The notes under the pieces are model-generated. The model was not told where the DNA came from, ran no database searches, and saw nothing but the letters and a program-made list of their open reading frames with translations. The translations under genes and the position numbers were made by a program. A DNA stretch of 64,000 nt, taken from contig NZ_BMPI01000012.1 in NCBI RefSeq assembly GCF_014647515.1, positions 62,001 to 126,000 of the forward strand. The letters run 5' to 3'. This DNA comes from Dactylosporangium sucinum. Its GTDB lineage: Bacteria; Actinomycetota; Actinomycetes; Mycobacteriales; Micromonosporaceae. Numbering within the stretch: the stretch's first letter is position 1; each line of letters opens with the position of its first letter. Shown one piece after another: positions 57,664-64,000 of the stretch.

Positions 57664-60600
57664 GTGACCAGGCCGCCAGCCGGTGAGACGTTCACCGATC
57701 AGGTGCGGCGCACCGTCGTGGCCGTCTACTCGCGCGGGCGTCACCGCGGCTCCGGCTTCTTCTGCCAGCCCGGCCTGGTCGTGACCTGCGCACACGTCGT
57801 GTGGCAGTGCCCGGACGACGTGGAGCTGGCCTGGAACGGCGAGCGCCTTCCCGGCCGGGTCCTGGTCCGCGACCCGCCCGACCGGGGCAACGGCGAGGTG
57901 TACGCCTTCCCCGACCTGTCCTTCATCCGCATGCTCGACGACGTGGACCACCCGTACGCCGCCTTTCCCGAGACGCCGGAGACGGTCGAGCGGCTGACCA
58001 TCGCCGCGCGTACCCGGTCACTGGTGTCGGCGGAGCCGGCCGCCGAGTCCGCCGCCGTCGAGGTCGTCGGCCTGATCGGTGACTACATGAAGGTCAAGGG
58101 CGACGAGATCACCCCCGGGATGAGCGGCGCGCCGGCCTTCGACCCGCGCCGAGGCCGGGTGCACGGCGTCGTCAAGGCGTCGCGGGACGAGCGCGCGCCG
58201 CGGGGCGGGGTACTGATCGCGGCCGCGCACGTGCAACGGGCGCTCGTGCAGCACCGTCAGGCGCTGCGGCTGCCTTCCGTGCCGGACCGGGCCGTGCTGC
58301 GCCCCGGCAGCGACGACCTGCGATCGCTGCTGCGCGCCGTGTCCCGCGCCGCCGACCGGATGCCGTACGGCATCGTGGACGGCGTCGCACCGGCCATGTC
58401 CGGCATCTACGTCCGGCTCTACGCCAGGGACAAGCGTGATGCGCGCCGGCACACGGTGCCGCCCGAGGAGATGGTGACGGCGCACCGGCATGTCGTCCTC
58501 AGCGGGGTCGCCGGTTCGGGCAAGACGACCCTGCTCAACCAGATCGCCGGGACGATCGCCGAGTCGTGGATCATGGGCGACCCGGCCCAGGACTCGCCGT
58601 TCGGCGGCGTGGTGGCGCTGCGGCTGCCGGCCCGCGCGCTGACCGGGGACCGGCCGCTGTCGGTAGCGCTCTCCGCCGCGCTGAACGCGGACCTCGGCGA
58701 GTTCCTCGACCGCGCGATCGAGCCGGCGCTCTTCGACCAGGAGCCCATGCCGGGCGTGGACTGGCTCCTCCTGGTCGACGGCCTCGACGAGGTGTTCAAC
58801 ATCGACCGCCGGCACCGGCTGCTGAGCATGCTCAGCCACCGCCTCGGCGAGTACGGTCAGCGCTTCCGCTTCCTCATCGCGAGCCGGCCGCTGCCGTCCG
58901 ACGAGGTCGCCATGCTCCGCAGCCGCATCGCCGAACACGCCGACACCCGGCTCGGTGAGTACGAGATCGCGCCGTTCAACCGGGCTGCGCTGCGCGAGTT
59001 CGGCCGGCGATGGTTCGCCGTGCGCTCACCCGCCGACGCGGCCACGAAGACCGGACGGTTCCTCGACGAGGTGACCGGCGGGCCGCTCGCCCCGCTGATC
59101 CGGACGCCGCTGCTCGCCACGATCGCGGCGGTGGTGTTCGAGACCTACCCGGATTCGGCACTGCCGGTCGATCGCACCGGGCTCTACCGCCGGTTCCTGG
59201 ACTACCTGCTGTACATCAAGGGACGGCAGCTCGACGTGCGCGCCGACTTCCTCGAACAGCTGAGCCGCCACGGCAGGACCGGGGTGCTGGTCGCCGAGTC
59301 GCTCGTCGAGGAGGTCGAGCGGTGTCTCGAAGTCCTCGGCGTGCAACGCGTCGTCGGCCAGGAGACACCCACCGTCCAGGCGGCGATCCGGTGGCTGCGG
59401 CGCCGGCTCGGGGACATCAGGGGCATCCCCGACCTGGAACGGTACGTGCGAATGCTGCTGTCGAGCACCGGTGTGCTGCACCTGGCCAACGACGACTTCG
59501 AGTTCCGCCACCAGAGCATCGCGGAGTACCTCGCGGCCGGCCATCTGGCCGCGAACGGGTTCTCCCCCGGCCGGTACGTGCAGGACCTGCGCGCCGGCGG
59601 TCTCACCAGCCTCGCCGCGTTCACGCTGGCCCGTTGGGTGCACGCCGGGCACGACGCCTTCCCGGTGCTGCGGCACCTGCACCGCCCGGGCCTGACTCGG
59701 CGGTACCCGGACCTGCATCTCCTGGTCGCGATCATGCGTGACGGCGTCCGTCTCGGCCCGCGCAGCGAGCCCGGGCTGGCCCGGATGGTGGTCAACGCCC
59801 TGCGTCACCGGCTCGTGCTCGACGACGACGACGCCGACGCGTTCGCCACGGTGCTGCATGCGCTCCGGGCGCGGACCGACTGTGACGACCTCGTCCTCGA
59901 ACTGGCGACCGACCGGCGCATCTCCGCGCTCAAACGTATCGCGTCAGCGGTGGCCTTGATGCATGACGGCCGGCCCGACCACCGTGAGGCCGCGATCGAC
60001 GCCGTCAGGGAGGTCGCCACGACGCGCAGCTATCCCCTGGAGGACCGTCTGCCGGCCATGTGGGCCCTCGTCGTCGGCGACCTCGGCGCGGACCGGCGGT
60101 GGGCGCTCGAAGCGCTGCTCGACGCCGCGATCCGGCTCAGCCCGGCGGCGGCCGGGGCCCGCGCGCTGGTGCTGCTCATCGAACTCGGCGAGGGCGAGGC
60201 GCTCAGCGTCGCTCTCCTGGCCCGCGCGGTCGACGGCATCACGACGGTCGCCGACCGGTCCACCGCGCTCGATACGCTCGCCGTCGTCCTCGACGAGCTC
60301 AAGTGGGCCGGCCGACCGGCCGGCGCACGGTACACGCGCCGCCACTCGCATCTGCCGCCGATACGGCTCCACCCGTGGGACAGCGGGGACGATCTGGCCT
60401 ATCGCATGCTCGTCAACGTCGACATCGGGCTCGTCGAACGGCTTCCGGCCGCACTCGCCCTGACCTGGCCGATGGCGCCCGCCAGCGTCGAACGGCTGCT
60501 GGAGGTGCTCATGCTCGATCCCGGGTTCGGCTGGGCCGCCCGGGCGCACATGGCGGTCGACGTCATCGACCTCGGTCTCGCCCGCCCCGGTCGCGACGCC

Positions 60601-61026
60601 CTCCGGACGCTGGCGACCGACACCTACCTGTCCGCCCAGGCCCGCGTTGCCGTCGTCCTCCTGCTGGGCGCGCGTCACGGCGAACCGGACAGTCAGCTCC
60701 TGCTGTCGCAGTGGTCCGAGGACCTGGCCGGAGATCCACGGCTGCGGCTGAACGCCGTCATGGCGACGGCGCGGTGGGATCCGCCGGCTGCTCCCGCACG
60801 GGCCGAGGCATATGTGAACGACCCGGCCGCGCCGTTCACCTGGCGCCTCCAGATCGCCGCCGCCGCGGACCGTCACTCGGCCGGCGACGGGCGCCGGATG
60901 CTGTCCGAGCTGCGCCGCGGGGCGGGGGGCGCCTGGCACCGGCGGCTCGCCGTCGCCACGGTGGCGTGGATCGTCCGCCTGGAGCGCCGGTTCGGCGGAG
61001 GTGACCGCCGCGCAAGGGGTGCGTAG
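57664..61026 (+). CDS. Trypsin-like protease fused to NACHT STAND ATPase and helical repeats
   Basis: The 1120-residue protein has three parts. The N-terminal trypsin-like domain (10-220) has an intact triad: His44 in VVTCAHVV, Asp84 in FPDLSFIRM, Ser154 in PGMSGAPAF. The NACHT ATPase (about 275-560) has Walker A GVAGSGKTTLL (281-291) and Walker B LLLVDGLDEV (368-377), then RFLIASRPLPS (sensor). The rest (to 1120) is helical repeat with DFEFRHQSIAEYLAAGHLAA typical after NACHT. STAND proteins detect invaders and activate the fused effector; here proteolysis is expected. The GTG is 10 bases after GGGAGGAG. Confidence 0.88.
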   Translation: MTRPPAGETFTDQVRRTVVAVYSRGRHRGSGFFCQPGLVVTCAHVVWQCPDDVELAWNGERLPGRVLVRDPPDRGNGEVYAFPDLSFIRMLDDVDHPYAAFPETPETVERLTIAARTRSLVSAEPAAESAAVEVVGLIGDYMKVKGDEITPGMSGAPAFDPRRGRVHGVVKASRDERAPRGGVLIAAAHVQRALVQHRQALRLPSVPDRAVLRPGSDDLRSLLRAVSRAADRMPYGIVDGVAPAMSGIYVRLYARDKRDARRHTVPPEEMVTAHRHVVLSGVAGSGKTTLLNQIAGTIAESWIMGDPAQDSPFGGVVALRLPARALTGDRPLSVALSAALNADLGEFLDRAIEPALFDQEPMPGVDWLLLVDGLDEVFNIDRRHRLLSMLSHRLGEYGQRFRFLIASRPLPSDEVAMLRSRIAEHADTRLGEYEIAPFNRAALREFGRRWFAVRSPADAATKTGRFLDEVTGGPLAPLIRTPLLATIAAVVFETYPDSALPVDRTGLYRRFLDYLLYIKGRQLDVRADFLEQLSRHGRTGVLVAESLVEEVERCLEVLGVQRVVGQETPTVQAAIRWLRRRLGDIRGIPDLERYVRMLLSSTGVLHLANDDFEFRHQSIAEYLAAGHLAANGFSPGRYVQDLRAGGLTSLAAFTLARWVHAGHDAFPVLRHLHRPGLTRRYPDLHLLVAIMRDGVRLGPRSEPGLARMVVNALRHRLVLDDDDADAFATVLHALRARTDCDDLVLELATDRRISALKRIASAVALMHDGRPDHREAAIDAVREVATTRSYPLEDRLPAMWALVVGDLGADRRWALEALLDAAIRLSPAAAGARALVLLIELGEGEALSVALLARAVDGITTVADRSTALDTLAVVLDELKWAGRPAGARYTRRHSHLPPIRLHPWDSGDDLAYRMLVNVDIGLVERLPAALALTWPMAPASVERLLEVLMLDPGFGWAARAHMAVDVIDLGLARPGRDALRTLATDTYLSAQARVAVVLLLGARHGEPDSQLLLSQWSEDLAGDPRLRLNAVMATARWDPPAAPARAEAYVNDPAAPFTWRLQIAAAADRHSAGDGRRMLSELRRGAGGAWHRRLAVATVAWIVRLERRFGGGDRRARGA

Positions 61027-61055
61027 CGCATCCGGGTACAGCCTGCGCTGGTGCG

Positions 61056-62441
61056 TCACGCCATCCGTCGGGGCACCGGGGCCGCCGCCGCGGTGCCGGC
61101 CGCCGCCGTGATGCGTGTCAGCCACTCGTGGTGCGGGGACAGGCCGCAGGCAGGGTCGGTTGCCGCCGGGTCGCCGGTGATCTGGTACGCCTGGCAGCGG
61201 CAGCCGCCGAAGTCGACCTCGCGCAGCGCGCACGAGCGGCACGGGTCGGGCATCCAGCCGGTACCGCGGAACCGGTTGAAGGACGCCGAGGAGTACCAGA
61301 TGTCGCCGAGCCGGCGGGAGCGGACGTTCTCGATGCCGAGGTCGGGCAGCTGCGCGGCGGCCAGGCAGGGCAGTGCGTCGCCGTTGGGCGCCACGACGAG
61401 CTGGCGGGCGCCCCAGCCGGACATGCACGGCTTCGGGCGGTCGGCGTGGTAGTCGGCCGCGACGTACACGAGCTCCAGCGCGTCGCCGTACCACGCGCGC
61501 GCCGTCTCCGCGTCCCGCTGCGCGATCGCGACCTGCTCCGGGGTCGGCATCAACGCGGCCCGGTTGCGCAGGCCCCAGCCGTAGAACTGGGTGTGCGCGA
61601 GCTCCAGCCGGTCGGCGCCCAGGCCGGCGGCCAGCTCGGCGATCGCGAGCAGCCGCCCGACGTTGCCGCGGTGCAGGACCACGTTGACGGTGAGCGGTAG
61701 CCCGTGTGCCCGCGCCTGGCGGGCCACGGCCAGCTTGCGGTCGTGCGCCCGCAGCCCGGCGACCTCGTCCGCCGCCGCCGGTTCGGCGTCCTGGATCGAC
61801 AGCTGCAGGTGATCGAGCCCCGCGCCGGCCAGCGCCGCCAGCCTCGCCTCGGAGAGCGGGATGCCACTCGTGACGAGGTTGGTGTACAGGCCGAGCGCGC
61901 GGGCGTGGGCGACGAGGTCCACGAGATCGGGGCGCAGCATCGGCTCGCCGCCGGAGAGGTGCAGCTGCAGCACGCCGAGGTCGCCGGCCTCGTCGAGCAC
62001 CCGGCGCCAATCGGCGGTCGTGAGCTCGTCGCGGTACGCCGACAGCTCGACCGGGTTCGAGCAGTACGTGCAGTGCAGCGGGCACCGGTACGTCAGCTCG
62101 GCGAGCAGCCCGAGCGGCGCCGGGTCGCGGGGCGGCGGGCCTGCTCCCGCGGCGTCGAAGCCGACGGACCCGGCCGGGCGGCCGGTGCCGTCGAGCGCGA
62201 CCAGCCGCCGGTCCGCCAGGTCGCCGAGGAGGGCGCCGACCTCCTCGGCGGACACGCCGTCGTAGTCGCGGGCGAGGTCGGCGGCGATGTCACCGGCCGT
62301 GCGAACGCCGTCGCACCGGGCCACGATCTGCCCGGCCGTCTCGTTGAGCAGCAGGACGCCCTCGGGATACAGCAGGGCCGGCCGGGCGCGCACCCGGTCG
62401 TACGCGAGCCGCACCCCGACGCGCAGGCCGGCACCGCTCAC
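61056..62441 (-). CDS. pqqDE: PqqD-PqqE fusion (radical SAM enzyme of PQQ biosynthesis)
   Basis: The 461-residue protein has a PqqD peptide-chaperone domain (about 10-83: YPEGVLLLNETAGQIVARCD, AEEVGALLGDLADRRLV), a linker, then a radical SAM domain with the cluster motif RCPLHCTYCSNP (C120, C124, C127) and a C-terminal SPASM region with CMSGW, ALPCLAAA, DPCRSC and CRCQAY Cys groups. PqqE links Glu and Tyr of PqqA. In most bacteria PqqD is separate; the fusion occurs in some. GTG overlaps the pqqC stop. Confidence 0.9.
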   Translation of the reverse strand: MSGAGLRVGVRLAYDRVRARPALLYPEGVLLLNETAGQIVARCDGVRTAGDIAADLARDYDGVSAEEVGALLGDLADRRLVALDGTGRPAGSVGFDAAGAGPPPRDPAPLGLLAELTYRCPLHCTYCSNPVELSAYRDELTTADWRRVLDEAGDLGVLQLHLSGGEPMLRPDLVDLVAHARALGLYTNLVTSGIPLSEARLAALAGAGLDHLQLSIQDAEPAAADEVAGLRAHDRKLAVARQARAHGLPLTVNVVLHRGNVGRLLAIAELAAGLGADRLELAHTQFYGWGLRNRAALMPTPEQVAIAQRDAETARAWYGDALELVYVAADYHADRPKPCMSGWGARQLVVAPNGDALPCLAAAQLPDLGIENVRSRRLGDIWYSSASFNRFRGTGWMPDPCRSCALREVDFGGCRCQAYQITGDPAATDPACGLSPHHEWLTRITAAAGTAAAAPVPRRMA

Positions 62442-63136
62442 CGCTGAGCGCCTGCGTAGTCGACGACGTCGAGGATCGTCCGCAGCACGTCGCACTTGAA
62501 CGACAGCGCCGCGACGGCCGCGTCCTGCTGCTCCCGGGTGCGGCAGTGGTCGAGGACGAGCGCGAGGGTGTCCTGGCTGTCACGCCGCACGACCGGGATG
62601 CGGTGCTCGAAGTACGCGAAGCCGTAGGGCTTGATCCAGTCGTAGTGCCGCCGCCAGGCGCGAATCCGGTCCGCCATCAGGTCCGGCGAGAAGAGCTCGG
62701 TGAGCGCCGCCGCGGCGCCCTCGGTCCACGGTCTCGTGCGGCAGAAGTTCAGGTAGCCGTCGACGGCGAACCGGACTCCGGGGAGCACGCGGCGCTCGTC
62801 GCGCACCTCGGCCGGGTCGAGCCCGACCGCGTCGGCGAGGACGAGCCACTCCTCCAGCCCGCCCTCACCGTCGCCGGTGCCGTCCTGGAAGGTGATGCGC
62901 TCGACCCAGCGCCGGCGCACCTCCGGAAGCGGGCAGTTGGCGATGATGGCCGCGTTCTTCTGGGACAGGCAGCGCTGGTAGTGCCAGCGGTTGGCCACCC
63001 AGGCCCGGACCTCGTCCGGCGAGCAGCCCCCGGCGTGCAGCCGAAGGTGGAACGGGTGCTTGTCCCAGTAGCGCGCCGAGAGCCCCCGCAGCGACGTGGC
63101 GAGCTCCTCGCGACTCAGCGGGTGCTCGTCGGCCAC
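62438..63136 (-). CDS. pqqC: PQQ synthase PqqC
   Basis: The 232-residue protein has the PqqC/TenA helical fold: YWDKHPFHLRLHAGGCSPDE, WHYQRCLSQKNAAIIANCPL, RRWVERITFQDGTGDGEGGL, and near the end YGFAYFEHRIPVVRRDSQDT and LSFKCDVLRTILDVV. It catalyses the final eight-electron oxidation and ring closure of PQQ. The GTG start lies within the end of pqqA (22-base overlap), and its stop overlaps pqqDE, so the operon is translationally coupled. Confidence 0.92.
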   Translation of the reverse strand: MADEHPLSREELATSLRGLSARYWDKHPFHLRLHAGGCSPDEVRAWVANRWHYQRCLSQKNAAIIANCPLPEVRRRWVERITFQDGTGDGEGGLEEWLVLADAVGLDPAEVRDERRVLPGVRFAVDGYLNFCRTRPWTEGAAAALTELFSPDLMADRIRAWRRHYDWIKPYGFAYFEHRIPVVRRDSQDTLALVLDHCRTREQQDAAVAALSFKCDVLRTILDVVDYAGAQR

Positions 63137-63258
63137 GGATCGTTGGCTCCGGAGTACGCGGTGATCTCGGGCCGGGTCTCCAGGCACTCGACGCGCGGCG
63201 GTGTCCAGCTCCGCCGGGCCGGCGGAGCGGGCGGGGTCTGGTGCGTTGCGGCCGGCAT
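63115..63258 (-). CDS. pqqA: PqqA precursor peptide of PQQ
   Basis: The 47-residue peptide begins MPAATHQTPPAPPARRSWTP and contains ECLETRPEITAYSG, with Glu and Tyr in the E-x-x-x-Y spacing that is cross-linked to form PQQ, preceded by W-x-x-P as in known PqqA. It is longer than typical PqqA (23-30 residues) because of a Pro/Ala leader. The ATG follows GGAGGTGA at 4 bases. It is first in the operon with pqqC and pqqDE. The sequence is too short for automated calls to be reliable, but the context supports it strongly. Confidence 0.82.
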   Translation of the reverse strand: MPAATHQTPPAPPARRSWTPPRVECLETRPEITAYSGANDPWPTSTR

Positions 63259-63409
63259 GGCCTCACCTCCGATGTCTCGGTGTCGAAACGATCCCCTACC
63301 CGCGATCCGTCGCGGATACCCACAGCAAATGCCCAGCTTCGTCCGGCGAACCGTACAGTTAAACGTGCTAGTGTCCGGTTCGTGGGTGATCCGTACCGAC
63401 ATAGACCAA

Positions 63410-63436
63410 CGCCGGCCACGCGAGACGTGGCCGGCG
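63410..63436 (+). promoter_or_regulatory. Perfect 11-bp hairpin in leader of CNNM-type gene
   Basis: CGCCGGCCACG (63410-63420) and its exact complement (63426-63436) surround a 5-base loop CGAGA, 25 bases upstream of the start codon. It could attenuate transcription or affect translation. No known riboswitch consensus is matched. Confidence 0.45.
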
Positions 63437-63461
63437 GCCTGGAGCCGGTGAAACGCCGGTG

Positions 63462-64000
63462 ATGCTCATCCTGATCGGACTCGTGCTGATCATCGCGTTG
63501 ACCGCCGCGACGGCGTACTTCGTCGCGCAGGAGTTCGCCTACGTGGCGGTGGATCGCGGCGCGCTGCGGCAGGCGGCCGACGGCGGTGACCGCGCGGCGG
63601 CGCGGGCGTTGCAGGTGACCGAACGACTGTCGTTCATGCTGTCGGGCGCGCAGCTTGGCATCACCGTGACCGCACTGCTGGCCGGTTACGTCGCCGAGCC
63701 GTACCTCGGCGAAGGACTGGCCGCGCTGCTCGGCTCGGCGGGCGTCCCGCGGGCGGCGAGCCTGTCGGTGTCCGTCGTGGTGGCCCTGCTGGTCGCCACC
63801 GTGGTGCAGATGGTCCTCGGTGAGCTCGCACCGAAGAACCTCGCCATCACCAAGCCGGTCGCGTTGGCCAGGTGGCTGTCGCGCTCGACGCTGGTGTACC
63901 TGACCGTCGCGGGGCCGCTGGTCAGAGTCTTCGACGCCGCGGCGACACGGCTGTTGCGCCGGGCCGGCATCGAACCGGTCGAGGAACTGCCCGAGGGCGC
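63462..64000 (+). CDS. CNNM/DUF21 (hemolysin-C-like) membrane protein, N-terminal part
   Basis: The frame is open to the end of the window, giving 179 residues of the DUF21 domain: LIGLVLIIALTAATAYFVAQ, EFAYVAVDR, MLSGAQLGITVTALLAGYVA and VVQMVLGELAPKNLAITKP, which are typical of CNNM/CorC-type Mg or Co efflux proteins. The CBS pair and CorC domain should follow outside the window. It is divergent from the pqq operon, so the 203-base gap holds both promoters. A GTG directly before the ATG could also be used. Confidence 0.88.
   Translation, partial: MLILIGLVLIIALTAATAYFVAQEFAYVAVDRGALRQAADGGDRAAARALQVTERLSFMLSGAQLGITVTALLAGYVAEPYLGEGLAALLGSAGVPRAASLSVSVVVALLVATVVQMVLGELAPKNLAITKPVALARWLSRSTLVYLTVAGPLVRVFDAAATRLLRRAGIEPVEELPEG

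Noticed and set aside
63361-63461. Riboswitch (M-box, yybP-ykoY or ydaO) before the CNNM gene
   Set aside because: The GGTGAAACGCC stretch recalls parts of the M-box, but the required conserved core segments are absent; only a simple hairpin can be supported.

Overview
The window is very GC-rich DNA (roughly 70% or more) with codon third positions almost always G or C, many GTG starts and four-base ATGA/GTGA gene overlaps. Together with the LAL-type LuxR regulators, PucR, MarR and ECF regulators, a SigE-like ECF factor, DUF574-type methyltransferases and a Rox-type rifamycin monooxygenase, this indicates a chromosomal segment of a filamentous actinobacterium. Micromonosporaceae is my best guess from the general gene style, not from a marker gene. 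No rRNA, tRNA or CRISPR array was seen. The one intact insertion sequence is an IS630-family element (22265-23500). Both ends of the window cut genes: a LuxR regulator on the left and a CNNM/DUF21 membrane protein on the right.

Layout. 1-6.4 kb: the end of a LuxR regulator, a cysteine-free HesB-like protein, an ArsR regulator, a divergent ribosomal protein L11 paralogue with a small zinc-finger partner, a membrane PASTA protein, a VOC protein, and an ECF sigma factor coupled to a membrane protein and a Ser/Pro-repeat exported protein. 6.5-14 kb: a giant LAL regulator, an FG-GAP exported protein, a fructosamine-kinase-like protein, a DUF3995 protein, a small Asp-rich calcium-loop-like protein and a PucR regulator. 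14.5-20.5 kb: an MreB-like actin fold protein with a DksA/TraR zinc-finger protein, then ArsR, a SulP transporter with STAS domain, a roadblock protein and a malic-enzyme-like protein. A perfect palindrome lies in the ArsR/SulP divergent gap, and a related half-site lies at the malic enzyme start. 20.5-24.3 kb: rifamycin monooxygenase with a leader able to fold over its ribosome site, IS630, and an alpha/beta hydrolase whose stop codon holds the IS target TA. 24.5-28.1 kb: a three-gene PaoABC-type molybdenum aldehyde oxidase operon.

28.4-32.6 kb looks like a small stress-signalling area: a STAS protein, a bacterial voltage-gated-channel homologue and a membrane pseudokinase. Two of its intergenic regions carry copies of the same approximately 57-bp element. 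32.7-43.0 kb is a seven-gene, tightly overlapping operon of glycosyltransferases, a methyltransferase, a YfhO-like membrane protein and a flippase-like protein, most likely building a lipid-linked surface glycan. 43-52.5 kb holds a hemerythrin/MarR pair, small proteins, a DUF574 methyltransferase, a degenerate GGDEF-EAL protein, CsbD, a CPBP protease, an acyltransferase and a site-2 protease with CBS domains. 52.9-56 kb is a divergent NRAMP plus a PRC/MgtE-N/CBS protein, probably a Mg or Mn transport pair.

55.98-63.3 kb is the most interesting part. A scar of two truncated genes is followed by a cassette of a trypsin-co-occurring domain protein (Trypco1), a three-helix membrane protein and, divergently, a 1120-residue trypsin-NACHT protein with intact protease and ATPase motifs. 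This resembles the NTP-dependent conflict (anti-phage) systems of multicellular bacteria. Convergent with it is a compact pqqA-pqqC-pqqDE operon in which PqqD is fused to PqqE and no pqqB is present in the window.
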